Of a DNA stretch of 31,923 bases, positions 15,752-22,568 are shown piece after piece (position 1 is the stretch's first letter; each line of letters opens with the position of its first letter). The notes under the pieces were generated by a model. That model searched no databases and had not been told where the DNA came from. It saw only the letters and a program-made list of their open reading frames with translations. The stretch comes from an uncultured Oscillospiraceae bacterium (GTDB lineage Bacteria; Bacillota; Clostridia; Oscillospirales; Acutalibacteraceae): assembly GCA_900543555.1 (NCBI GenBank), contig UQRL01000030.1, positions 1 to 31,923 of the forward strand. The letters run 5' to 3'. The position numbers and the translations under genes are program-made.

Positions 15752-17314
15752 ATGGCAAAAGAATTCATCTGCTCTGCCACCAGCCCTGTGGTGCAGACAA
15801 ACGCCGGGAAGCTGCGCGGGTTTGTGGTGGACGGCACCTATACCTTCCATGGCATTAAGTACGCGGACGCCAAACGGTTCCAGATGCCCCAGCCCGTTGC
15901 CCCTTGGGAGGGGATTCGGGACGCCCTTTCCTACGGTTATGTCAGCCCCATCCTGAACCGGGAAACCGCTTCTGGTGAAGTGAAGATCCCCCACCGCTAT
16001 TGGCCCAAGGACGAGAACTGCCAGTATCTGAACGTGTGGACCCAGTCCCTGGACCCACAGGCCAAGCGCCCGGTGATGGTCTGGCTCCACGGCGGCGGCT
16101 TCCGGGACGGCTCCTCCATTGAGCATGTGGCCTATGACGGGGAAAACCTTTCCCGCTTTGGGGACGTGGTGGTGGTCACCGTGAACCACCGCTTGAACAT
16201 TCTGGGCTACCTGGACCTCTCCCCCTATGGGGAGAAGTACTGGAACTCCGGCAATGCCGGAAACGCGGACCTGGTGGCTTCCCTCCAGTGGGTGCACGAC
16301 AACATTGCCCAGTTCGGCGGCGACCCGGAGAACGTCACCATCTTCGGCCAGTCCGGCGGCGGCGGGAAGGTCTCTTCTCTCATGCAGACCCCGGCGGCCA
16401 ACGGCCTGTTCCAAAAGGGCATCATTATGAGCGGCGTGTACAACGGCACCCTGTGCCCGGAAAAACCCGACAGCCGCCCCCTGGTCCAGGCCATGCTGCA
16501 AGAGCTGGGCCTGGCGGAAGAGGACATAGAGCAGCTGGAAACCCTGCCCTATGAGGCGTTGGCAGAGGCCTATAAGAAGGTCTCTCCCGCCATTCAGGAA
16601 AAGGGCGGCTATGTGGGCTGCGTGCCCATCCCCAACGAGTACTACCCCGGCGATCCCCGCCTGGTGGGCTTCACCCCCCACGCCAGAACGATCCCCGTGC
16701 TGGTGGGCACCGTCATCGGAGAGATGTGCACCTTTGGCCCCGGCCTGCCGGACCGGCGCACCCGCAGCCGGGAGGACCAGCTGACCTACCTGCGAAAGTT
16801 CCTGGGGGACAAGACCGAAGAGCTGGTGCCCCTGTTTGAGGAGTGCTACCCCGGGCGGCCCATCACCGACCTGGTGCTGCTGGATACCTTCTCCCGGGTG
16901 GCCACCAAGGACTTCTGCCGCAAGAAGGCAGAGCACGCCCAGTCCGCCACTTACAACTATCTGTTCACTTTCGATTTCCCCATCGACGACGGCACCCCGG
17001 CCTGGCACTGCGCGGACATCCCCTTCGTGTTCCACAACACGGACAAGGTGCCTGTGTGCAACATACCCGGCGTCTCTGACCAGTTGGAGGAGACCATGTC
17101 CAGCCTGTTCGTGAACTTTGCCCGCACCGGCGTGCCCACCGCACCCGGCCTGCCCCAGTGGGACCCCTGTGTGCCCGGCGACCTGCCCACCATGCTTTTG
17201 GACAGGGAATGCAAGCTGGTCCACAATTTTGACGACAAGCTGTATGAGGCCTATCTCCCCGTGGCGGTGAACCCCAAGGACCTGCACGAGGAAGAAGTCA
17301 CCATGCTGCACTGA
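15752..17314 (+). CDS. Type-B carboxylesterase
   Basis: A 520-residue cytoplasmic alpha/beta-hydrolase of the carboxylesterase/para-nitrobenzyl esterase family. The oxyanion motif is HGGGF (113-117). The nucleophile elbow is FGQSGGGG with S201 (commonly GESAGG). The acid is probably E324 in GTVIGEM, and the histidine H419 in AWHCADIPFVF. The motif near residue 90 (ENCQYLNVW) matches the family's EDCLYLNV. ATG 15752 is preceded by AAGGAG at 9 bases. It follows the GH2 gene by about 100 bases and has its own -10 element. By inference it removes acyl or aryl esters from imported glycosides; general detoxification is the alternative. No signal peptide is visible. Confidence 0.92.
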   Translation: MAKEFICSATSPVVQTNAGKLRGFVVDGTYTFHGIKYADAKRFQMPQPVAPWEGIRDALSYGYVSPILNRETASGEVKIPHRYWPKDENCQYLNVWTQSLDPQAKRPVMVWLHGGGFRDGSSIEHVAYDGENLSRFGDVVVVTVNHRLNILGYLDLSPYGEKYWNSGNAGNADLVASLQWVHDNIAQFGGDPENVTIFGQSGGGGKVSSLMQTPAANGLFQKGIIMSGVYNGTLCPEKPDSRPLVQAMLQELGLAEEDIEQLETLPYEALAEAYKKVSPAIQEKGGYVGCVPIPNEYYPGDPRLVGFTPHARTIPVLVGTVIGEMCTFGPGLPDRRTRSREDQLTYLRKFLGDKTEELVPLFEECYPGRPITDLVLLDTFSRVATKDFCRKKAEHAQSATYNYLFTFDFPIDDGTPAWHCADIPFVFHNTDKVPVCNIPGVSDQLEETMSSLFVNFARTGVPTAPGLPQWDPCVPGDLPTMLLDRECKLVHNFDDKLYEAYLPVAVNPKDLHEEEVTMLH

Positions 17315-17320
17315 CATTCC

Positions 17321-17344
17321 TTTCAAAGCGGCCCCGCTTTGAAA
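17321..17344 (+). terminator. First hairpin after the esterase gene
   Basis: TTTCAAAGCGG and CCGCTTTGAAA form a perfect stem starting 6 bases after the stop codon. It has no T tract and probably works together with the strong terminator immediately downstream. Confidence 0.55.
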
Positions 17345-17347
17345 CAG

Positions 17348-17390
17348 AAGAGGGACACGCAAGCCAATGGCTGCGTGTCCCTCTTTTCTT
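17348..17390. terminator. Strong bidirectional terminator
   Basis: A 14-bp perfect stem (AAGAGGGACACGCA with TGCGTGTCCCTCTT) followed by TTCTT on the plus strand. On the minus strand it also follows the MBL hydrolase stop, so it serves both converging genes. Confidence 0.9.
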
Positions 17391-17416
17391 TCCCCCTGCC
17401 GTTTCAGCAGGCTGTG

Positions 17417-18244
17417 TTATTTCACCTTTTCCTGGGTGTACATGATGTTGCCGAAGCGCCCGTCCTTCCGCTGGAAGGCCCCCGGCACCCGTTCCTTGGC
17501 CAAATAGCCCGTCCGCCCCAAAAACTCCACGGGGATATGGTCATCCGTGCCCGCCAGGATGTCCTCGCAGCACTGGATGTTGTCGTCGATGCAGGTCTTG
17601 GCCACAGGGGTCTCCCCGTGGAAGATATAGAAATTTTCTATTTCCCCCTGGCGCTGCTTCAGCGCCCCCAGGGCGGACAGGTACTCCCCAATGGTGGCGG
17701 AGGCATCCATCATCACCAGGGTGTTGTTGTTGCAGGCGTCCCCCGCGAAGAAGTCCCCGCTCTCCGGGTCCAGATAGCACACGGAGCCCTGGGTGTGGCC
17801 CGGCACCTCCAGAACCTCCAAGGCGCGGCCGCCCAGGTCCAGCTTGTCCCCGGCCCTAACGGGACGGCACGTTACAGAGCTGTCTGGGACAAAGTCTCCC
17901 TCCTGGGGGAAGGCAGAAGCCCCCATCTGTTCCAGCTGGCCCTTTACATAGCTGACCCGGGCGGGCAGGGACTCCTCCGCCAGCATGGGCATGTCCAGAG
18001 GGTGGATATAGCAGCCGCCAAATTCAAACACCCCTCCCACATGGTCCATGTGGCCGTGGGTGGCGGCCACTTCTACGGGCAGGTCCGTCAGGGTTGCCAC
18101 AAAGTCCTTCAGGCCCCGCAGGCCGGTCATGGCGTCGATGAGCAGGGCCTTTTCCCGGCCCTCCACTAAAAAGCAGTGCACCCCGGACAAATCCGTAATC
18201 ATGGTCACCCCATGGGGGCAGTGGGTGGCGGTAAAGCGTTCCAC
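17417..18244 (-). CDS. Metallo-beta-lactamase-fold hydrolase
   Basis: A 275-residue cytoplasmic MBL-fold protein. Metal ligands are seen in THGHMDH (62-68), H150 in EVPGHTQGS and D169 in FFAGDACN, the order expected for a two-metal hydrolase. No extra domain is present, so this is the broad glyoxalase-II/lactonase-like group and the substrate cannot be told. The start is GTG at 18244, with AAGGAGAG about 10 bases upstream; an overlapping ATG nearby is in another frame. It is a single gene with its own sigma-A promoter, whose -35 half is covered by an inverted repeat, so it is likely repressed. It converges on the esterase. Confidence 0.9.
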   Translation of the reverse strand: MERFTATHCPHGVTMITDLSGVHCFLVEGREKALLIDAMTGLRGLKDFVATLTDLPVEVAATHGHMDHVGGVFEFGGCYIHPLDMPMLAEESLPARVSYVKGQLEQMGASAFPQEGDFVPDSSVTCRPVRAGDKLDLGGRALEVLEVPGHTQGSVCYLDPESGDFFAGDACNNNTLVMMDASATIGEYLSALGALKQRQGEIENFYIFHGETPVAKTCIDDNIQCCEDILAGTDDHIPVEFLGRTGYLAKERVPGAFQRKDGRFGNIMYTQEKVK

Positions 18245-18313
18245 GCGGCATCTCTCCTTCTGTGAACAAAAATAAATCCCCGGCTGTCCTTCCCCGGGAT
18301 CAAACTACTTTTG

Positions 18314-18342
18314 ATTATACGCCTTGTAACAAGTTGTTGCAA
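18314..18342 (-). promoter_or_regulatory. Sigma-A promoter of the MBL gene
   Basis: On the minus strand TTGCAA (18342-18337), a 17-base spacer and TATAAT (18319-18314). A strong match, about 70 bases before the GTG start. Confidence 0.8.
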
Positions 18343-18344
18343 GG
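18322..18344. promoter_or_regulatory. Dyad operator candidate over the MBL promoter
   Basis: A 23-bp near-perfect inverted repeat with arms CCTTG-AACAA and TTGTT-CAAGG, broken only at one mirrored pair and the centre. It covers the -35 box and most of the spacer, the position used by repressors. Confidence 0.65.
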
Positions 18345-18435
18345 GCCAAACGAGGCATTTTTATATAAATCGCCCTAAAAAATCGCATAATACGCGGGAA
18401 TAAAATAAATTTTACATCAAATGCACTCATTTCTC

Positions 18436-18464
18436 TTGACACAATCCCTCCCGCCCTCTATACT
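18436..18464 (+). promoter_or_regulatory. Sigma-A promoter of the DUF4854-like lipoprotein
   Basis: TTGACA (18436-18441), a 17-base spacer and TATACT (18459-18464). This is among the best promoters in the window. Confidence 0.88.
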
Positions 18465-18471
18465 GAAAGCA

Positions 18472-18516
18472 GCCCGGGACGAGGAAGTCCGGGCAATTTA
18501 CGCGGAAAGGCTGCGT
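18472..18516 (+). promoter_or_regulatory. Structured leader of the lipoprotein mRNA
   Basis: The short untranslated leader begins with a stem GCCCGGGAC/GTCCGGGC (one bulged G, 18472-18494). A 4-bp stem ACGC/GCGT (18500-18516) follows, whose loop displays GGAAAGG, the only ribosome-site candidate, otherwise 14 bases from the ATG. The fold may set the spacing or limit translation. Confidence 0.4.
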
Positions 18517-18524
18517 GACCGATT

Positions 18525-19112
18525 ATGAAAAAGAAGTTTGTCCAACTGTTTGCCGCCATGCTGGCCCTTGTGTGCCTGCTGTCTTTAAGCGCTTGCTCCG
18601 GCGGCGGGGAAAGCTCTGCCCCCTCGGAGAGCAGCGCCAGCAGCACTGTGGAAGAGAGCCAGAGCGAATCCAGCGAAAGCCAGGCAGAGCAGAGCGCCCT
18701 GGAGGCTGAGGAAGAAGCTGGCTCGGCCGCTCAATCCGAAGCGGAAGCTGTTGCGTCTGCCGAAGAGGAGGCCGCCGGCGAAGTTACCGGCATGTATTCC
18801 TCCATTGAGGAGTTCGTCAACTCCGATATCGTACAAACCCAGCTGGAGGCGATGCAGACCGAAGAGCTGGGAGTGGATGTTCTGGCGGAGGGCAACAAAC
18901 TGATCTACGAATTTACTTACGGCCCCGACATCAACACCGAGGGCATCGCCGACGCCCTGTCCGCCGCTTTGCAGGAGCAGGCCTCCACGTTCGAGCTGGT
19001 GGCCCAGACCCTGAAAGCCGCTGTGGATGTGGAAAACCCCGTGGTGGTAGTCACTTACAAGGACAGCCAGGGCAACGTCATCGTCTCTCAGGAGTTCACC
19101 TCGGGAGAATAA
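18525..19112 (+). CDS. Secreted lipoprotein, DUF4854-like
   Basis: A 195-residue lipoprotein of unknown function. A signal peptide ends in SLSAC with lipidated Cys24. A long Ser/Glu/Ala-rich low-complexity linker runs from about 25 to 88. A folded domain of about 105 residues follows (MYSSIEEFVNSD, then LAEGNKLIYEFTY, ending PVVVVTYKDSQGNVI). The domain resembles DUF4854, found on small lipoproteins of Clostridia, but that is recognition from memory. It would sit on the outer face of the membrane, with the acidic linker crossing the wall. A near-consensus promoter suggests high constitutive expression. It has its own terminator and is a single-gene unit. The ribosome site is poor. Confidence 0.85.
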   Translation: MKKKFVQLFAAMLALVCLLSLSACSGGGESSAPSESSASSTVEESQSESSESQAEQSALEAEEEAGSAAQSEAEAVASAEEEAAGEVTGMYSSIEEFVNSDIVQTQLEAMQTEELGVDVLAEGNKLIYEFTYGPDINTEGIADALSAALQEQASTFELVAQTLKAAVDVENPVVVVTYKDSQGNVIVSQEFTSGE

Positions 19113-19125
19113 CCCTGCCAACAAG

Positions 19126-19156
19126 AAAAGGACCTGCTTCAAGGCAGGTCCTTTTT
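19126..19156. terminator. Bidirectional terminator between converging genes
   Basis: AAAAGGACCTGC pairs with GCAGGTCCTTTT, with T runs on both strands. It serves the lipoprotein (stop 19112) and, from the other side, the kinase gene ending at 19139. Confidence 0.9.
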
Positions 19157-19660
19157 CTGTTTCTCCAAAAGGGCGGCGATCTGCTGCGCCACCTCCCTGG
19201 CAGTCAGGCCGTCCACCCACAGCTTGTGGGTGTTCAGCTCCCCATAGTGGGAAAGCCGCTCCAAGCTGCGGTCCAGCACATCCCAAGTGCGCAGGCCCCG
19301 CTCCACATCCCCGCGGATGTGCTCCCGCAGGGTTTCCGGCTTGGCCAGCAGGGACAGGGAGAACACCTCCACGCCCTCTAGGGGCAGGCGGGCCAGCAAC
19401 CCGTCGAGGATCTCCTGCTGGTGCATCACCCAACAGAAGATCACGGTTTCATAGGCGGGGCAGCGGAGGAACTGTCCCAGCAAGAACGCGATGTTCTCCT
19501 GCGCCATGGCCTTGGTCTCCGCCGTCACCTGGAAAGGCTCCATATCCCAGCACCAGTCCCCGTCCAAAAAGGCGCAGGGGGCGGCGAGGTGTTTCAGCTC
19601 CCGGCAGACGGCGGTCTTCCCCACAGCCATGGGCCCGCCAATCAGGACCAGGCGCTTCAT
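19139..19660 (-). CDS. Small P-loop nucleotide kinase-like protein
   Basis: A 173-residue cytoplasmic protein with a Walker A motif close to its start (GGPMAVGKTA, residues 8-17) and the small AAA-like shape of single-substrate kinases. DGDWCWD (about 36-42) may be the substrate or Mg site. An arginine-rich lid-like stretch (EHIRGDVERGLRTW) follows. The substrate cannot be named. ATG 19660 overlaps the upstream stop as ATGA, with GGTGGAG a few bases before, so translation is coupled to the nicotinamidase-like gene. That coupling makes a shared small-molecule pathway, perhaps cofactor salvage, reasonable but unproven. Confidence 0.8.
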   Translation of the reverse strand: MKRLVLIGGPMAVGKTAVCRELKHLAAPCAFLDGDWCWDMEPFQVTAETKAMAQENIAFLLGQFLRCPAYETVIFCWVMHQQEILDGLLARLPLEGVEVFSLSLLAKPETLREHIRGDVERGLRTWDVLDRSLERLSHYGELNTHKLWVDGLTAREVAQQIAALLEKQKKDLP

Positions 19661-20181
19661 AGGATCTCCACCTGGCAGGCAGCCATGGCTTTCAGGGCGT
19701 TTTCGTGGCTCTCCGGCGTAACCCCGGCACAGCAGCTGGCGTCCACCGAGATCTTCACCTCTGGCAAAAACGCTTTCAGCAGCAGCGCGTTGGAGATGAC
19801 GCAGATATCTGTGCAAAGCCCGATGAGCTGAATCTCCTCCAGGGGCCCCTCGTAGGTGTGCCGTGCTTTCAGCACCTCCGCCAGGCCCTTGCTGCCAAAG
19901 GTGGGCTTTTCGATGGGTACGCTCTTCCGCGCCGCCTCCACCCGGGGCTCCAGCTGCCAGCCCCAGGTGCCGCGCAGGCAGTGTTCCACCGGCAGGTTTT
20001 TCCCCTCCTGGGTCTGGAGGTAATCCTTCCCGTGGGTGTCCTGGGTAAAGAGCACTGTCCCATCAAATCCCCGGATCTTCTCCACCACCCGGGGCACAAT
20101 GGCCTGGGCCTCTGGGGTGCCCAGGGCGCCTGTGATGAAGTCGTTCTGCATATCCACCACAACCAACACTTTCTTTTCCAT
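19657..20181 (-). CDS. Isochorismatase-fold hydrolase, nicotinamidase-like
   Basis: A 174-residue cysteine hydrolase. The catalytic triad can be read as D10 in VVVDMQNDF, K92 in IEKPTFGS and C127 in GLCTDICV, as in nicotinamidase (PncA) and close relatives. It would hydrolyse nicotinamide to nicotinate for NAD salvage, though other amides are possible in this family. ATG 20181 follows AAGGAGGG. The gene lies 13 bases after a HAD phosphatase gene and its stop overlaps the start of a P-loop kinase gene, so the three form one operon. Length is slightly under the PncA norm. Confidence 0.85.
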   Translation of the reverse strand: MEKKVLVVVDMQNDFITGALGTPEAQAIVPRVVEKIRGFDGTVLFTQDTHGKDYLQTQEGKNLPVEHCLRGTWGWQLEPRVEAARKSVPIEKPTFGSKGLAEVLKARHTYEGPLEEIQLIGLCTDICVISNALLLKAFLPEVKISVDASCCAGVTPESHENALKAMAACQVEIL

Positions 20182-20194
20182 TTGCCTTCCCTCC

Positions 20195-20860
20195 TTATCC
20201 GTTGTCCGCCCCGCAAAGGGACAGGCACAGCGTTTGCAAGCCCTCCACTGTGGGGACAGTCCAGTCCGCCCCGGCCTCCTCCAGCTCCCCCGGCGGGGCA
20301 AAACCGTACTCCACGCCGATGGATTGCAGGCTTAGGGCTTTGGCCCCCAGGATATCATGCTTCCGGTCGCCCACCATGACCACCTGCTCTTTGGGCGGAT
20401 CTCCCAGGGCTTTCAGCACCGCCTGGATGACCTCCGCCTTGTCCGTGCGGGAGCCGTCCAGCTCCGCGCCTACCACCACGTCAAAACAGGGCAGCACATG
20501 CTGCATCTCCAAGATTTTCCGGGCGAACACCTCCGGCTTAGAGGTGGCCAGGCACACCTTGGCCCGGCGGGAGAGCCCTTCCACCAGGGCCCGCACGCCG
20601 GGGTAGAGCTGGTTCTCATACACGCCCTTCACCCGGTAGCGCTCCCGGTACTTCTCTACCGCGGCAAAGGCTTGTTCCTGTGAGAACCCATAGAATTCCA
20701 TAAAGGACTGATGCAGGGGCGGCCCCACAAACCGGCGCAGGCGCTCCTCCGGCTCTTTGTGGATACCGAACGCGTCCAATGCGTACTGGGCGGATTTGAG
20801 GATGCCCTCCCCATTGTCCGCGATGGTGCCGTCCAGGTCAAAGAGAAAATAGCGTTTCAT
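20195..20860 (-). CDS. HAD-family phosphatase, phosphoglycolate phosphatase-like
   Basis: A 221-residue HAD hydrolase with a helical cap between motif I and motif II. Motif I is FDLDGT with nucleophile D8 and acid D10. Motif II is the LATSK threonine/serine. K-containing motif III (RTDKAEV) and motif IV MVGDRKHDI complete the site. This pattern matches phosphoglycolate phosphatase/PpaX-like enzymes, which dephosphorylate small metabolites or pyrophosphate. ATG 20860 has GGGAGAG immediately upstream. It is the first gene of the HAD-nicotinamidase-kinase operon. A GC-rich hairpin lies directly before it. Confidence 0.88.
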   Translation of the reverse strand: MKRYFLFDLDGTIADNGEGILKSAQYALDAFGIHKEPEERLRRFVGPPLHQSFMEFYGFSQEQAFAAVEKYRERYRVKGVYENQLYPGVRALVEGLSRRAKVCLATSKPEVFARKILEMQHVLPCFDVVVGAELDGSRTDKAEVIQAVLKALGDPPKEQVVMVGDRKHDILGAKALSLQSIGVEYGFAPPGELEEAGADWTVPTVEGLQTLCLSLCGADNG

Positions 20861-20873
20861 AGCTCTCCCATCC

Positions 20874-20905
20874 TGCCCGGCCCGCAAACAGGCCGGGCAT
20901 TTTTT
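20874..20905 (+). terminator. Plus-strand terminator with no plus-strand gene before it
   Basis: TGCCCGGCC pairs perfectly with GGCCGGGCA, followed by TTTTTT on the plus strand. All coding around it is on the minus strand. It would stop antisense transcripts, or act on the minus strand as a hairpin in the HAD leader. Confidence 0.75.
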
Positions 20906-20909
20906 GTCT

Positions 20910-20941
20910 AAAAAAGGCCCTTCCCACGGAAGAGCCTTTTT
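20910..20941 (-). terminator. Terminator of the XpaC-TelA-LemA-TPM operon
   Basis: On the minus strand AAAAAGGCTCTTCC pairs with GGAAGGGCCTTTTTT (small internal loop), ending in a T6 run just after the last gene of the operon. Confidence 0.8.
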
Positions 20942-20948
20942 CCTGTGC

Positions 20949-21920
20949 TCAACGGCGTCCAGCTCCGCCGCCGCGGCTGCCGCCGCCGCTGCGGAAACCG
21001 CCCCCTCCGCCGCGGGAGCCGCCGAATCCGCCGGAGCGGCCCCCGCTGTGGAAGCCGCCTCCAAAGCCACCGCCCCTGGGGGGACGGGGACCGAACCCTC
21101 CCGGAGGAGGCGGGGGCGGACGCCAGCCGCCCCTTCTGCGGGAGCTGCCCATCATATTGCCCAGGAACATGCCGGTCCAGAAACCGCCGCCTCCGCCGCC
21201 GGAACGGGGGCCTCCCCGGCCGCCGCCGTTGCGCATGGCCCGCAGCACCAAGGAAATCACCAGCACCACTCCCAGGATCACGATGATCTGCAGCGCCCTT
21301 CCGAAGAACTGGCCCACAGAGCGCCCCACATCGTAGGCAAAGCTGGGCTCCTCGTAGCTGTCATAGCTGGGGTCCTCCACAAGGGAGGCGGGCTCTGTGT
21401 AGCCGGCGTAATAGCCTTCCATCTCAGAAAGGGCGGCCTCAAAGAACTTTTTCACCCCGGCGTCGTACTCCTGAACCGCGAAGTCCGGCTCCAAGTACTC
21501 ATCCAGCATGCTTTGCAGCTTGGCCCCATCGAAATAGTCCTCGATGCCGTAGCCAGAGGTGGCATAATAGTTGTCCTCGCCAATGGCCAGCACCAGCAGC
21601 AGGCCGTTGTTCCGCTCGTAGTCGCCCACGCCCCAGTAGTTGAACATGTAGTTGGCGTAGTCCTCAATGTCCTCCCCGCCCAGGAAGTCCACCGCCGCCA
21701 CCGCGATCTGGGCGCCGGTCTCCTCGAAGAGGCTCTGGTTCTGGGTGATGATCTCCTGTTCCGTCTCCTCTGAGAGCACCCCGGCCTCATCCAGCACATA
21801 CTGGTTCTCCGGGCGCTCCGGCACCACAATAGCCAGGGCGGGCAGCGCCAGGCCCCAGGCCAGGCACAGGGCCAGCGCCAAGGCCAAGGCTTTTTTCGGG
21901 ACGCGCTTTGCGAGTGTCAC
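20949..21920 (-). CDS. TPM-domain (YgcG-like) membrane protein with glycine-rich tail
   Basis: A 323-residue envelope protein. A signal peptide (LALALALCLAWGLALPALA) is followed by a TPM domain (about 36-165, VLDEAGVLSEE and NNGLLLVLAIGEDNYYATSGYGIED). One membrane helix comes next (ALQIIVILGVVLVISLVL). The cytoplasmic tail of about 95 residues is almost all Gly, Arg, Ser and Pro and ends in RGGGAGRR. TPM proteins are linked to membrane protein turnover and repair; their biochemical role is not settled. The start is GTG at 21920 with AAGGAGG 7 bases upstream, only 19 bases after lemA, the usual partner. The tail is longer than common and could phase-separate or bind RNA, which is speculation. 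Confidence 0.88.
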   Translation of the reverse strand: MTLAKRVPKKALALALALCLAWGLALPALAIVVPERPENQYVLDEAGVLSEETEQEIITQNQSLFEETGAQIAVAAVDFLGGEDIEDYANYMFNYWGVGDYERNNGLLLVLAIGEDNYYATSGYGIEDYFDGAKLQSMLDEYLEPDFAVQEYDAGVKKFFEAALSEMEGYYAGYTEPASLVEDPSYDSYEEPSFAYDVGRSVGQFFGRALQIIVILGVVLVISLVLRAMRNGGGRGGPRSGGGGGGFWTGMFLGNMMGSSRRRGGWRPPPPPPGGFGPRPPRGGGFGGGFHSGGRSGGFGGSRGGGGGFRSGGGSRGGGAGRR

Positions 21921-21939
21921 GGCGGACGCCTCCTTTCCT

Positions 21940-22503
21940 TTATTCGTCCAGATCATAGGTGGCCAAAGGCTCCACCCCCGCCACAAAGCGCAGCAGGTTT
22001 ACCGGGAACTTTTCCAGCCTGGCGTTAAACTCCCGGGCGTCGTCGTTGTAGCTGGAGCGGTTGATCTTGTCCTGCTCAGACTCCATCTCGGCAATGAGCT
22101 GATCCGGGTATTTTTCATCCGATTCCGAGAGCTCTGTCTGCTTCAGCTCCTCATACAGGTTCTGGGCGGCGTCTCCCATCAACTGGTTGGCCTGGGCCTC
22201 GTCGGAAAAATCGCTGTAGCTGTTCTGGGTCAAGGAGATGGCGTACTCCAGCTCCCCAATCAAGCCGGTCAGCTCTGGGTTCTGGCTGGTATAGCGTTCC
22301 GCCACGGTGATCAGGTTGTTGCCGGTGGCCTCCCGAGCCTCCAGCCCCTGATAGATGGCGTAGCCGGTCTGGTCGTAATAATAGGAGCCTTCCGCCTCGT
22401 CCCGCAGGTCCGTCAGCGAGGTGTGCACCCCTACGGGGATGGAAAGAAGGATGAGCCCCGCCATGACGCAGGCCCCCACAATGCTGCTCTTTTTCAATTT
22501 CAC
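21940..22503 (-). CDS. lemA: LemA family protein
   Basis: A 187-residue protein with one N-terminal membrane helix (VGACVMAGLILLSIPVGV) and a long helical outer or inner domain. The family end is clear: NDDAREFNARLEKFPVNLL. LemA proteins usually sit beside TPM/YgcG genes, as here, and form part of an envelope system of unclear function. The start ATG comes right after the TelA gene region, separated by 65 bases with a strong hairpin. It belongs to the four-gene operon starting at XpaC. Confidence 0.9.
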   Translation of the reverse strand: MKLKKSSIVGACVMAGLILLSIPVGVHTSLTDLRDEAEGSYYYDQTGYAIYQGLEAREATGNNLITVAERYTSQNPELTGLIGELEYAISLTQNSYSDFSDEAQANQLMGDAAQNLYEELKQTELSESDEKYPDQLIAEMESEQDKINRSSYNDDAREFNARLEKFPVNLLRFVAGVEPLATYDLDE

Positions 22504-22531
22504 AAGCCTCCCTTTCTAGGAGTAGAAGGTT

Positions 22532-22556
22532 CCCCGGCCCCTTGTTCGGGCCGGGG
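22532..22556. repeat. GC-rich hairpin between telA and lemA
   Basis: CCCCGGCCC pairs perfectly with GGGCCGGGG around a 7-base loop. No T run follows on the coding (minus) strand, so it is more likely an mRNA stabiliser or processing site than a terminator. Confidence 0.6.
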
Positions 22557-22568
22557 CAAAACCTGTGC

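Noticed and set aside
13054..15837. Minus-strand open frame of over 900 codons opposite the GH2 gene
   Set aside because: It mirrors the codons of a gene with clear catalytic motifs, has no ribosome site, gives a Gly/Val/His/Gln-rich sequence without domains, and runs across the GH2 promoter. It is a by-product of high GC.
15710..17362. Minus-strand open frame of 550 codons opposite the esterase gene
   Set aside because: Antisense to a well-supported esterase, crosses the terminator at 17348-17390, and shows no family motif.
18481..18494. GAGGAAGTCCGGGC, close to the conserved GAGGAAAGTCCGGGC box of RNase P RNA
   Set aside because: One base is missing, only about 30 bases remain before the lipoprotein start codon, and the other conserved RNase P core regions are absent. 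The match is explained by a simple hairpin.
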